A model generated the notes under the pieces. The model was not told where the DNA came from, did no database searches, and worked only from the letters and a program-made list of their open reading frames with translations. Position numbers and translations under genes: made by a program. Source: Pseudomonadota bacterium (lineage in GTDB: Bacteria > Pseudomonadota > Alphaproteobacteria > SHVZ01). From it: a stretch of 64,000 nt of DNA. Every line of letters begins with the position of its first letter. The stretch's first letter is position 1. The DNA lies in the NCBI GenBank assembly GCA_016195085.1, contig JACQAG010000084.1:1-64000 (forward strand). Direction: 5' to 3'. Shown here piece by piece: positions 7,913 through 16,286 of the stretch.

Positions 7913-9163
7913 TCAGCCGCGCTTCAGGAGCCGGTTGACCTTGCGCTCGGCTTCGGCGAGCGCGTCCTTGGCGGAGCGTCGGCCCAAGAGGCAGTTCTGC
8001 AGCTCGGGATAGAAGGCTTCCTTGATCTGCGAGTCGATGGGCACGCGCCAATTGCCGACGAGCTTGTCGGTGTGCTCGAGCTGGGTGCGCAAGACCGCCT
8101 CGGCCAAGGGATCGTCCTTCTTCAGGCTCTCGAGCACGCTCGCGTCCGACTTCGCGTGCGCCGTCAGAACTTTCCGCTCGCTGGCAAGGCGCAGCGTCCA
8201 TTTCTCGTTGGTGATCATCTTCAGGAACTCCCAGGCCACTTCCGGGTTCTTCGAGCCTTTGGAGATGCCGAGCCCGTGCGAGTTGGGCGTAGCGTAGCCG
8301 CCCGGCAGGTGGGAGACGCCGAGAGTATCGCCATTCACCCATTTGCCTTGGCCGCGCACGAAGAAGAAGGCCGGGGCGTGGGCGTGGTGCATGCCGACGT
8401 TGCCGGCGGCGAACGCGCCGTTGTTTTCCACCCAGCGTCCGGTCCAGGACACCTTGTTGATGCCGCCGGAATCCGTCGCCTTGGCCAGCCGCTCCAAGAC
8501 CTCGATCGCCCTCGGCGTGTTGAACGCCGCGGCCTTGAAGTCGGGCGTCATCAGCTCGACGCCGTTCATGGCGAAAAGCGGCCAATACAGCCAATCGAAG
8601 TTGAGGGTGACGAAGCCGGTGTTCTCGCCCTTCGCCATCTTCTGAGCGAAGCCAAGGATGTCGTCGAAGGATTGCGGCGGGCCCGCGAGCCCGGCCGCCT
8701 TGAACATGGTCTTGTTCCAGAACAGCAGCGTCTTGCTGATATAGAAGGGAAGCATGAAGCTCTTCCCCTCATAGACCCAATTGGAGAGATAGTCGGCGTT
8801 GAACCGCGCCTTGACCTCCGGCTCCTTGGCCAGCATCGGCGTCATGTCGAGGAGCGCCCCATTGGCGGCGTATTCGAGCCAGAGCGCTCCTTGGGTGTTG
8901 ATGATGTCGGGCGGCGTGCCGGCCACGAGCTGGGTCTGGTAGAAGGTCGGCAGCTCCGGCCCCTTCTTGTCGAGCCACTCCACCTCCGCATCCGGGCGGA
9001 TCGTCCGGAACTCGGCGATCCAGTCCTTGATCAGCGCCTCCAGGTCCGGGATGTTCCAGGTCAAGATGCTGATTTTCTTTTTACTTTGCGCTTTCGCCAG
9101 ACGCGGTAGCGAGAGCGCGGCGGCGGTGCCGACCGCACCCTTGAGGAGAGTTCTGCGCTTCAT
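7913..9163 (-). CDS. Periplasmic sugar-binding protein (extracellular solute-binding protein family 1)
   Basis: Binding protein of about 416 residues feeding the two CUT1 permeases downstream. The N-terminus MKRRTLLKGAVGTAAALSLP has a twin-arginine-like motif (RRTLLK) followed by a hydrophobic stretch and a cleavage region before AQSKKK, so Tat export is likely. The mature start (KISILTWNIPDLEALI) and the GTPPDIINTQGALW segment fit family-1 sugar binders. Two ATGs lie six bases apart; the inner one at 9163 has GGGAGG six bases upstream and is preferred, since the outer one directly abuts that site. Ligand unknown. Confidence 0.88.
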   Translation of the reverse strand: MKRRTLLKGAVGTAAALSLPRLAKAQSKKKISILTWNIPDLEALIKDWIAEFRTIRPDAEVEWLDKKGPELPTFYQTQLVAGTPPDIINTQGALWLEYAANGALLDMTPMLAKEPEVKARFNADYLSNWVYEGKSFMLPFYISKTLLFWNKTMFKAAGLAGPPQSFDDILGFAQKMAKGENTGFVTLNFDWLYWPLFAMNGVELMTPDFKAAAFNTPRAIEVLERLAKATDSGGINKVSWTGRWVENNGAFAAGNVGMHHAHAPAFFFVRGQGKWVNGDTLGVSHLPGGYATPNSHGLGISKGSKNPEVAWEFLKMITNEKWTLRLASERKVLTAHAKSDASVLESLKKDDPLAEAVLRTQLEHTDKLVGNWRVPIDSQIKEAFYPELQNCLLGRRSAKDALAEAERKVNRLLKRG

Positions 9164-9237
9164 GGCCATCCTCCCTGATGTTGTCTTGATTGGCTCAGAT
9201 CCTGCCGCAGCGCGGTCGTGCTGGCAAATCGGCGTCT

Positions 9238-10281
9238 TTAGAATGTGAGCGGCTGGGCGCGGCCGGTGGCGACCGACTCTTCGGCGGCGAGGCAGACGGC
9301 GATCCGCTTCCTTGCCTCCTCGGCGCTGACCAGCGCCCGTCCGGCCGCAAACGCCTCCGCCGTCAACTGGATCTCCTCTTCCAGCTCGAACACCTCGCCC
9401 GATTTCTCCAGATGGATGGTCTCGGCCTGGTCCTGGCCGCGCCTCTTGACCTTGAGCTCATGGCGGGGCTCGAGGGTCCGGTCCATGACCCCGGACCACC
9501 ACGTCCGGGCAGCACCCTCGCTGCCGACGATCTCCACCACGTGGTGGTGCTCGAATCCGGCCAGCGTCTGCGTCACCACCGCATGCACGCCCCGAGGAAA
9601 GCTCAGAAGTGCCGTGAAGTTGTCGTAGCGGCCGCGCCCGCCCTTGCCGTCGTCGCGGGGCTTGGCATTGCCGAAGGCGACCACCGAGTGAGGATCGCCC
9701 AAGGACTCGAAATACCACATCAGCATGTCGAAGAAGTGCACCGGCTCCTCCAGGATCCAGGAGCCGACCCGTCCGGGGTCGTGGCGCCAACCACCCGAGC
9801 CCAGCCGATAGGGAAAGCGAAACAGGCTGACATTGGCATAGAGCGGCCGGCCGAGCTCGCCCGACTCCAGGAGGTGCTTCAACAGGCCCCATTGGCTGGA
9901 AATACGGAACTCGTGGCCGATAGAGAGCTGCTTGCCGCTCCGGCGCCGGGCTTGGATCAGCCGGTCGCAATCGGCGAGGCTGGTCGCCATCGGCTTCGCC
10001 AGCAATACATGCTTGCCGGAATCGAGCGCGGCGACGCCGACCTCGGCATGCAGATCGTTCGGCAGCACGATGTCGACCGCATCGATGCCGGGATCGGCGA
10101 GGAGAAGACGCCAGTCGCGATGGACGGCAAGGCCGGGATAGGCCGCTCTCGCGGCCGCCTCCGTCGCCTGGCTCTGGCAAGCGATCGCCGCCAGCTCGGC
10201 AGCTGGCGCCTTGAGGATCGCCTCAGCGTGATATTTGCCCCAGGCGCCGAAGCCGATGAGGCCGAACCGCATGACACCCAT
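9238..10281 (-). CDS. Gfo/Idh/MocA family NAD(P)-dependent oxidoreductase
   Basis: Cytosolic dehydrogenase of 347 residues. It opens MGVMRFGLIGFGAWGKYHAE, a Rossmann dinucleotide-binding motif (GxGxxG) typical of the family, and has the conserved LLAKPMATSLADC segment equivalent to the EKP motif, followed by a C-terminal alpha/beta domain. The start at 10281 has GGAG six bases upstream; the open frame extends further but without a site. It precedes the sugar importer genes on the same strand, which suggests it oxidises the imported sugar, amino sugar or polyol. Confidence 0.88.
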   Translation of the reverse strand: MGVMRFGLIGFGAWGKYHAEAILKAPAAELAAIACQSQATEAAARAAYPGLAVHRDWRLLLADPGIDAVDIVLPNDLHAEVGVAALDSGKHVLLAKPMATSLADCDRLIQARRRSGKQLSIGHEFRISSQWGLLKHLLESGELGRPLYANVSLFRFPYRLGSGGWRHDPGRVGSWILEEPVHFFDMLMWYFESLGDPHSVVAFGNAKPRDDGKGGRGRYDNFTALLSFPRGVHAVVTQTLAGFEHHHVVEIVGSEGAARTWWSGVMDRTLEPRHELKVKRRGQDQAETIHLEKSGEVFELEEEIQLTAEAFAAGRALVSAEEARKRIAVCLAAEESVATGRAQPLTF

Positions 10282-10451
10282 CGCCGTCTCCCGCGCCCGT
10301 TGCAGCCTCTCCGCCGGCAGCCTCGCATGGTGCGATGCCGGACGGTCATCGGCAAGCGGACCCAATGAAGCGGCCGCACCATTCCCTTGGCGTCGGGCGG
10401 CCGGGCGAGGCATCCTCACGGGTTCTCCCTCCGATCGACCGAGGTAAGCCC

Positions 10452-11495
10452 ATGCGCAGCCTGCCGGACACCAACAGCCAGCCGCCGCGCGTGCGCGCCG
10501 ACATCGATTTCGACCATACCGGCAAGCACTACGGCCATATCCGCGTGCCGCGGCCGCATACCCATTCCGGTTTGGGCGTGATCGGCATCCCCGTGGTCGT
10601 GATCAAGAACGGCACCGGACCCACCTTCCTGTTGACCGCAGGAACCCATGGCGACGAGTACGAGGGGCAGGTGGCGTTGATGAATCTCGCGCGCGAGCTC
10701 GACGCGGCTTCCATTCAGGGGCGGCTCGTCATCGTTCCCTCCCTCGATCTGCCGGCGGTCAAGGTGGGGCACCGGCTCTGTCCGTTCGACGGCAAGGATC
10801 TGAATCGCGTCTTCCCCGGCCAGCGCAACGGCAGCTTCACGGAAATGCTGGCGGACTATGTGACGCGCGTGCTGTTGCCGATCACCGACTACAACATGGA
10901 CATCCACACCGGCGGCACCTATCACGACACCGGCTTCAACACTTGCTCGCACTTCGTCGACGATCCAAAGCAGATGCGGGCCAACATCGATCTAGGCCTT
11001 GCCTGGGGCGCGCCTTACCACGCGGTCCTGCGCGAGAGCGATCACACCAACAGCTTCATGACCATCGCCGACCAGCTCGGCGTGCCCGCCTTGAGCTCGG
11101 AGTTCGGCGGGCTGGCGCGCATCGGCAACGCGGCGCTCGCCATGGTCGAGCGGGGCTTGCGCAACATCCTGAAGCTGCACCGGGTGATCGAGGGCGTAAT
11201 TGAGAAGCCCGATGCCCCGACCCGGCTCATGGGCGTGCCGGACCCGGCCAAGGCCATCGTCTACGCACCCCATGGCGGGCTGTTCCACGCCTTCCACAAT
11301 GGCGGCGATTGGATCGAGGAGGGCGAGGAGGCGGGCCGCATCTATGATTTCGAGGATCCGGCGCGACCGCCGACGGTGATGCGCTATCCCCGCTCCGGCT
11401 GCCTGTGGGCGGTGCACACCGGCGCCCGGATCGAGGCCTTCGATGCGCTCTGCATCGTCATGAACGAGATCGACCGGTCGACCGTCGGACTTTAA
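10452..11495 (+). CDS. Zinc-dependent deacylase, succinylglutamate desuccinylase/aspartoacylase family (DoeB-like)
   Basis: Hydrolase of 347 residues that should remove an acyl group from an N-acyl amino acid or similar compound. The metal motif is GTHGDEYEG (H66, E69), with a later DIHTGG segment supplying the third ligand. The order of motifs (NRVFPGQ, TEMLADY, SSEFGG) closely follows DoeB, the N-acetyl-2,4-diaminobutyrate deacetylase of ectoine breakdown. No other ectoine gene is nearby, so the substrate is open. The ATG at 10452 has GAGG upstream; the longer frame reads through the divergent promoter region shared with the Gfo/Idh/MocA gene. Confidence 0.85.
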   Translation: MRSLPDTNSQPPRVRADIDFDHTGKHYGHIRVPRPHTHSGLGVIGIPVVVIKNGTGPTFLLTAGTHGDEYEGQVALMNLARELDAASIQGRLVIVPSLDLPAVKVGHRLCPFDGKDLNRVFPGQRNGSFTEMLADYVTRVLLPITDYNMDIHTGGTYHDTGFNTCSHFVDDPKQMRANIDLGLAWGAPYHAVLRESDHTNSFMTIADQLGVPALSSEFGGLARIGNAALAMVERGLRNILKLHRVIEGVIEKPDAPTRLMGVPDPAKAIVYAPHGGLFHAFHNGGDWIEEGEEAGRIYDFEDPARPPTVMRYPRSGCLWAVHTGARIEAFDALCIVMNEIDRSTVGL

Positions 11496-11539
11496 TAGCC
11501 TGATCGGGACGTTCGTCAGTCGTGACGAAGGCTTGGATC

Positions 11540-11650
11540 ACTGCCGTGCGTGCTCCGACAAGCTCAGCATGAGGCTGTTCTTTCTGCCATTTCGATCTTT
11601 GTGCCACGCACAAATCCCTCTCATCCTGGGCCCGTCGAAGGACGCACACC
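11540..11650. repeat. Imperfect inverted repeat of the 'GACAAGCTCAG...CTCATCCTG' type
   Basis: The left arm around 11545-11573 (TGCGTGCTCCGACAAGCTCA, then GCATGAG) is imperfectly complementary to the right arm around 11617-11645 (CTCATCCTGGGCCCGTCGAA, then GGACGCA). Sequences of this kind are widely dispersed in alphaproteobacterial genomes. The element sits between the convergent ends of the deacylase and NagB-like genes. The rest of 11496-11727 shows nothing else. Confidence 0.6.
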
Positions 11651-11727
11651 CGGCATGCAGGTGCTGCCTTATCCGACGAACGTCTCCATCAGGACACTAG
11701 CCGGTCCGAGACCCCCCTCCGCCCGCC

Positions 11728-12585
11728 TCAGCTCAGCGTCGGCTCCGGCACGTCCGTCACATAGGATGCCGCGGTCACCTCGGCGTCTTGGTGGCGCTGC
11801 ACCAGCGAAGCCGGCACGGCGGCGCTGACCGGCCCGTGCAGCATCCGGCGCAATATCGCCGCCTGGTAGTCGCGCCGCATATAGAGCCGGAGCTTGCGGG
11901 AAGCCAGGATCTCCCGCATGCCGACGGTCACCGCCAGCGGCGGCAACCGGTCGACATTGCCGCGGCAGGCATTGATGGCGTTGATGAGCCTGGTCTCGCG
12001 GCTAAGCTTGACGACCCGCGTGGAGAGGCGGGCGAAATCCTCGAGCTGGATGCTCTCGCCCGGCTCCGGCGGATCGTTGAAGGCGATGTGGCCGTTGATG
12101 CCGACCCCGGCGAAGCAGACATCGACGCCGCCCAGCCCTTCGATCATGCGGCCGATCGCCGCTGGTTCCTTCGGATCCGGCCACACGCATTGGCTGGCTG
12201 GCGGCGACAAGGTCGGTTCGATGAGCCCGTAGAAATGGTCCTGCATGTGCCGGCGGAAGCTCAAGGGATCGTCGGTCGGGATCAGCGCCTTGCCGTCCGG
12301 GGTCAGATACTCGTCCATGTTGATGATGACGAGATCGGCGAGGCTTTGGCGCTCGTCGTTGCAACGCTTGGCGAAGCGGTCGTATTGGCCGACCGGTCCG
12401 ACCGGCACGATGAAGACGACCTTATCGCGGCCCGCTTGCTTCGCCGCCCGATACTCGCTGAACAGCGCATCGGCGAAGGCCTGGATGACCTGGTCGGCGG
12501 TGGCCACCACGCGCAAGCCGATGCTCGAGCCTTGGCCCAGCTTTTCCTTCGGCATCGCGAGCGCGGTGCGGGTCGCAAGATCCAT
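11728..12585 (-). CDS. NagB-family glucosamine-6-phosphate deaminase-like protein with altered active site
   Basis: Protein of 285 residues in the glucosamine-6-phosphate deaminase / 6-phosphogluconolactonase superfamily. NMDEY (D91) matches the E. coli NagB general base D72, and GINGHIAFND aligns with NagB GNDGHIAFNE. In that alignment the catalytic D141 is Asn164, H143 is conserved as His166, and E148 is Asp171. The start at 12585 has TAGGTGA upstream. Loss of D141 makes ordinary deaminase activity doubtful; it may be an isomerase, use another phosphosugar, or be a regulator. It neighbours the sugar importer, oxidoreductase and deacylase genes. Confidence 0.8.
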   Translation of the reverse strand: MDLATRTALAMPKEKLGQGSSIGLRVVATADQVIQAFADALFSEYRAAKQAGRDKVVFIVPVGPVGQYDRFAKRCNDERQSLADLVIINMDEYLTPDGKALIPTDDPLSFRRHMQDHFYGLIEPTLSPPASQCVWPDPKEPAAIGRMIEGLGGVDVCFAGVGINGHIAFNDPPEPGESIQLEDFARLSTRVVKLSRETRLINAINACRGNVDRLPPLAVTVGMREILASRKLRLYMRRDYQAAILRRMLHGPVSAAVPASLVQRHQDAEVTAASYVTDVPEPTLS

Positions 12586-12727
12586 TGGTTCACCTACGGG
12601 ATTCGTCTTTAGGATGCGTCGAGCGGAGACCGACAGGGTGCCGGCATAGTGCCTTGTCCCTCTATGGAGGATCCCCGGGTATGAGTGCAAGGTACCGCTT
12701 CGCCACCGGTCTCTTGGATGGCCACGC

Positions 12728-13978
12728 ATGACGTGGGAGCGCGCACCCATGGCCGCGGGTGAGGTCGCATCGAGCCCGGCCGAGCTTTCCCGCGGCTTGC
12801 GCGATATCCCGCGGGGCGTCTGGGCACTCGGTTTCGTCAGCCTGTTCATGGACATGTCGAGCGAGCTCATTCACAGCCTGATGCCGATCTTCATGGTCTC
12901 GGTTCTGGGTGCCAGCCTCCTGTCGGTCGGGCTGATCGAAGGGGCGACCGAGGCGATCGTCGCCGTCGCCAAGGTGTTTTCGGGCTGGCTCAGCGATGCG
13001 AGCGGCAAGCGGAAGCCCTTGACCGTCATCGGCTACGGCTTGGGGGCGCTGACCAAGCCGTTCTTTCCGCTGGCGACCAGCCTCGAATGGTTGCTGGCCG
13101 CACGGCTCGTCGACCGCTTCGGCAAGGGTCTCCGGGGCGCGCCGCGCGATGCCATGGTCGGCGATTTGGCGCCCCCCGACTTGCGCGGCGCCAGCTACGG
13201 GCTCCGCCAATCCTTGGACAATATCGGCGCCTTCATCGGCCCGCTCATGGCGATCCTGCTCATGCTTTGGCTCGAGGGCGACATCCGCCAGGTCTATTGG
13301 TGGGCCTCGGTGCCGGCGCTCTTGTGCGTGCTGACTTTGGTGTTCGGCGTGAGCGAGCCCGCTCGGCCGCCCTTGGCATCCGGCGCCGCGCCGGCGCCAA
13401 TCCGGCTCGCTGATCTCGCTTCCATGGGCGAGCGCTATTGGTGGCTCTTGGCGATCGGCACGGTCATGACCTTGGCGCGCTTCAGCGAAGCCTTCCTCCT
13501 CCTGCGCGCCCAGAGCTTCGGCCTTGCCGACGCCATGCTGCCGCTGGTGTTCGTGGCGATGAATCTCGTCTACGCGCCGTCTGCCTATCCGGTTGGCCGG
13601 TTGTCCGATCGGATCGGCCGGACCGGACTGTTGTTCGCCGGGTTTGCCGTCTTGATCCTGGCGGACCTTGTGCTGGCATTTGGCGGCAGCCTCGCCTGGA
13701 CTTTCCTCGGCGTCCTGCTCTGGGGCCTGCATATGGGCCTGACCCAGGGGCTCATTTCGACCATGGTGGCGGACTCGAGCCCCGAGCGTCTCCGGGCCAC
13801 GGCCTTCGGTGTCTTGAGCCTGGTCTCCAGCGTGGCGCTGCTGCTGGCAAGCGGCTTGGCCGGGCTGTTCTGGGATCTTTACGGTCCCGCCGCGACGTTT
13901 CTCGGCGGTGCCGTTTTCGCGTCTTTGGCGCTGATCGGCCTGGCGTTTGCCGAGCGCCGGCGCCGCGATCGGTGGTGA
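12728..13978 (+). CDS. MFS transporter
   Basis: Polytopic inner-membrane protein of 416 residues with about 12 predicted helices. The loop between helices 2 and 3 carries the MFS signature (GWLSDASGKRKPL), and GRLSDRIGRTG is the matching loop in the second half. DRFGKGLRGAPRDA is typical of a cluster of uncharacterised MFS exporters. Substrate unknown. Two in-frame starts (12728, 12749) exist without a clear ribosome-binding site. It is divergent from the NagB-like gene across 142 bases. Confidence 0.85.
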   Translation: MTWERAPMAAGEVASSPAELSRGLRDIPRGVWALGFVSLFMDMSSELIHSLMPIFMVSVLGASLLSVGLIEGATEAIVAVAKVFSGWLSDASGKRKPLTVIGYGLGALTKPFFPLATSLEWLLAARLVDRFGKGLRGAPRDAMVGDLAPPDLRGASYGLRQSLDNIGAFIGPLMAILLMLWLEGDIRQVYWWASVPALLCVLTLVFGVSEPARPPLASGAAPAPIRLADLASMGERYWWLLAIGTVMTLARFSEAFLLLRAQSFGLADAMLPLVFVAMNLVYAPSAYPVGRLSDRIGRTGLLFAGFAVLILADLVLAFGGSLAWTFLGVLLWGLHMGLTQGLISTMVADSSPERLRATAFGVLSLVSSVALLLASGLAGLFWDLYGPAATFLGGAVFASLALIGLAFAERRRRDRW

Positions 13979-14327
13979 GGGGCGCTCCGCCGGGGAAGGG
14001 AGGGAGGCCGGCCGTTTCGGGCTCGGCGTCTGGCGCTGCGATCGCCGCGGCATCGCGCCGCACCTGACCACGCCGCCGGCGGTTGCCTGGGTCACCGACT
14101 GCGCCTTCGGCGGACACGGCAACCGATTGCTGTATATGGCGGATTCGGGCGCCTGTCGGATCCTCGTGGCAGTGCCGCCGGTGCCCAGGCGCCCGCCGTT
14201 TTCCTACCCTTGGGGGGCGCGCGAGCAAGGGTTCGCCGTGCAAATCTCCTTGCAATTGCAAGTCGCTTGCATTTAGCTCGGGCCGTTGTCTAATAATGCA
14301 AGTCAGTCGCAGTCGCAGGAGGATGGG
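13979..14327. other. Intergenic stretch (349 bases) with iron-regulator-like palindromes at its right end
   Basis: I see no gene between the MFS stop and the cupredoxin gene. The left two thirds are C/G-rich and featureless; the right end contains the palindromes annotated separately at 14250-14271 and a further TGCAAG half-site at 14297-14302. Confidence 0.6.
14250..14271 (+). promoter_or_regulatory. Overlapping palindromes, probable Fur-family operator
   Basis: TTGCAATTGCAA (14250-14261) is a perfect palindrome that overlaps a second one, TGCAAG-TCG-CTTGCA (14257-14271). A further TGCAAG lies at 14297-14302. TGCAA/TTGCA arms with a short centre resemble Fur/Mur-type boxes of alphaproteobacteria. 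The site is about 60 bases ahead of the cupredoxin start in front of two iron-uptake genes, so iron repression is the simplest reading (inference). Confidence 0.55.
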
Positions 14328-14669
14328 GTGAGCTTGTTGAAGCTGTGGTTTTCGGCCCTGGCGGTGCTGGTGATCGTGCTGGGGGGCGTTGCCGCATCGG
14401 CCGATGAGCCTGTCTTCATGCTGACGATCAAGAACCACCAGTTCGAGCCGACGGAAATCATCATTCCGGCCGACACCAAGGTGAAGCTCCTGGTCAAGAA
14501 CGCCGACGCCACGCCGGAGGAGTTCGACAGCAAGGATTTGCGCCGCGAGAAGGTGATCCCGGCCGGGCAGGAGGGAACGATCTTCATCGGGCCGCTGAAG
14601 GCCGGCACCTACAACTTTATCGGCGAATTCAACCCGGCGACGGCCAAGGGCCGGGTCGTGGTGAAGTAG
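14328..14669 (+). CDS. Cupredoxin-like periplasmic protein of a ferrous-iron uptake system (FtrB/EfeO-N like)
   Basis: Small secreted protein of 113 residues. The N-terminal hydrophobic segment (LWFSALAVLVIVLGGVAASA) is a signal peptide or anchor. The rest is a single cupredoxin-like beta domain (IKNHQFEPTEIIIPADTKVK ... PAGQEGTIFIGPLKAGTY). In FTR1-linked systems such a protein is thought to oxidise or hand over ferrous iron. The usual copper-ligand His near the C-terminus appears as Asn (GEFNPATAKG), so metal binding may differ. GTG at 14328 follows GGAGG by five bases; an upstream TTG in the same frame overlaps that region and is rejected. The FTR1 gene follows 15 bases later. Confidence 0.8.
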   Translation: MSLLKLWFSALAVLVIVLGGVAASADEPVFMLTIKNHQFEPTEIIIPADTKVKLLVKNADATPEEFDSKDLRREKVIPAGQEGTIFIGPLKAGTYNFIGEFNPATAKGRVVVK

Positions 14670-14684
14670 CAGGCGCGCGGATCC

Positions 14685-16271
14685 ATGCTCGGCACCGCCA
14701 TCATCGTCTTCCGCGAGGTCATCGAGGCGGCCCTCGTCGTCAGCATCGTCATGGCGGCCTGCCGGGGGCTCGTCGGTCGGGGCTTCTGGGTCGGAACGGG
14801 CATCCTGGGCGGGCTCGCCGGCGCCGGCTTGGCCGCCCTCTTCGCCGGCAGGCTCGCTCAAGCCGCCGAAGGCATGGGGCCGGAGCTGTTGAACGCCGGC
14901 ATCCTGCTCCTCGCGGTGGCGATGCTCGGCTGGCACAACGTGTGGATGGCGCGTCACGGCCGCGAGCTGGCGAACCAAGTGCGCGAGGTGAGCCGGGCGG
15001 TGCTCGCCGGCGCGCGTCCGCTCTATGCCTTGGCGATCGTGGTCGGCGTCGCGGTCTTGCGCGAGGGTTCGGAAACAGTGCTCTTCGTCTACAGCATCGC
15101 CACCAGCGAAGGTGCCGATGCAGCGATGATGCTGACCGGCGGATTCATCGGTCTCGTGCTCGGCGCCGGCCTCGGCGCCGGGCTCTATTTCGGCCTTCTC
15201 AGGATCCCGATGCGCCACCTCTTCACCGTGACCAACGCGCTCATCCTGATGCTCGCCGCCGGCATGGCGGCGCAAGCCGCCGATTTCCTGATCCAGGCGA
15301 ATGTGCTGCCGGCTTGGGGCGAGGCGGTCTGGGACACGTCCTCGATCCTGGATGAGCGCAGCATCCCCGGCCGCGTGGTGCACACCCTGACCGGCTATGT
15401 CTCGCAGCCGACGGGCATGCAGGTGCTGTTCTATGCAGCGACGCTCGCGATCATCCTTCTCCTCATGCGCACGATCGGGCGCAATGGCCAGGAGGCCGGC
15501 AAGCGTCCGCCCGGTGCGGCCATGCATGCGGCGATCGGCACGCTCGTCGCCGGCGTCTCCCTCGGCGCCGTCGCGACCGAGGCCAGCGCCGATTTCAAAG
15601 TGCGCTCACCGATCGTCGAGCAAGGCGAGATCGAGCTCGAGCACAACGGCTCGGTTACCTTCGACAAGAGCAACTCGGGCAAGGACAACGCCCGGAGCTA
15701 CACCAACTCCATCGGCTATGGCGTGACCGAGTTTTGGAAGACCGAGCTCGAAGGCGAATGGGGTGCCGATCCCGGCAGCACCCTTCGCTACAGCGCCACC
15801 ACCTGGGAGAACGTGTTCCAGCTCGTGGCCCAGGGGCAATACTGGGCGGATCTCGGCTTCTTTGCCGAGTATTCGCGCGCCGCCATCCGCGGCTCGGCGG
15901 ATTCGGTCAAGTTCGGTCCGCTCGTGGAGAAGGAGTGGGGCGACAGCCTGCACACCGCAAACCTGCTGTTCGAGAAGGAAGTTGGCCAGGGCCGCACCGA
16001 GCGCACCGGCTTCAGCTATGCCTGGCAGTCCAGGCTGCGCCTACATCCGCTGTTCGAGCCCGGGGTCGAGCTCTATGGCGAGGTTCCCGACATCCATAGT
16101 CCGGGCAAGCCGGCCGATCAGCAGCATCGTATCGGTCCGGTGGCGGCGGGGCTCTATGACGGGCTGCCATTCGGCAAGCTCAAATTCGAGGTGGGGTACC
16201 TCTTCGGTCTCACCCCGGCGACCGAGAAGGGTGCGGCCCGCTGGCGCCTGGAATACGAGTTCAGATTTTAG
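14685..16271 (+). CDS. FTR1-family iron permease fused to an outer-membrane beta-barrel-like domain
   Basis: Single frame of 528 residues. Residues 1-265 form an FTR1 permease with seven or so helices and both iron-binding REXXE motifs: REVIE (10-14) and REGSE (126-130). After a basic linker, residues 280-302 look like a complete signal peptide (M280, hydrophobic core, cleavage-like TEASA-DF). The last ~225 residues are a soluble or barrel-like beta domain rich in alternating aromatic strands (YWADLGFFAEYSR, FSYAWQSRLRL) and end in Phe (RLEYEFRF), as outer-membrane barrels do. No ribosome-binding site sits close to codon 280 (ATG at 15522), so separate translation is not evident. Part of the iron locus with the cupredoxin gene. 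The fusion is unusual: inner-membrane and outer-membrane parts in one chain. Confidence 0.8.
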   Translation: MLGTAIIVFREVIEAALVVSIVMAACRGLVGRGFWVGTGILGGLAGAGLAALFAGRLAQAAEGMGPELLNAGILLLAVAMLGWHNVWMARHGRELANQVREVSRAVLAGARPLYALAIVVGVAVLREGSETVLFVYSIATSEGADAAMMLTGGFIGLVLGAGLGAGLYFGLLRIPMRHLFTVTNALILMLAAGMAAQAADFLIQANVLPAWGEAVWDTSSILDERSIPGRVVHTLTGYVSQPTGMQVLFYAATLAIILLLMRTIGRNGQEAGKRPPGAAMHAAIGTLVAGVSLGAVATEASADFKVRSPIVEQGEIELEHNGSVTFDKSNSGKDNARSYTNSIGYGVTEFWKTELEGEWGADPGSTLRYSATTWENVFQLVAQGQYWADLGFFAEYSRAAIRGSADSVKFGPLVEKEWGDSLHTANLLFEKEVGQGRTERTGFSYAWQSRLRLHPLFEPGVELYGEVPDIHSPGKPADQQHRIGPVAAGLYDGLPFGKLKFEVGYLFGLTPATEKGAARWRLEYEFRF

Positions 16272-16286
16272 CCCGGTCCAACGCGC

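Noticed and set aside
15522-16271. Separate outer-membrane protein gene starting at codon 280 of the FTR1 frame
   Set aside because: No stop codon separates the two parts and no ribosome-binding site is close to the ATG; kept as an alternative in the fusion finding.
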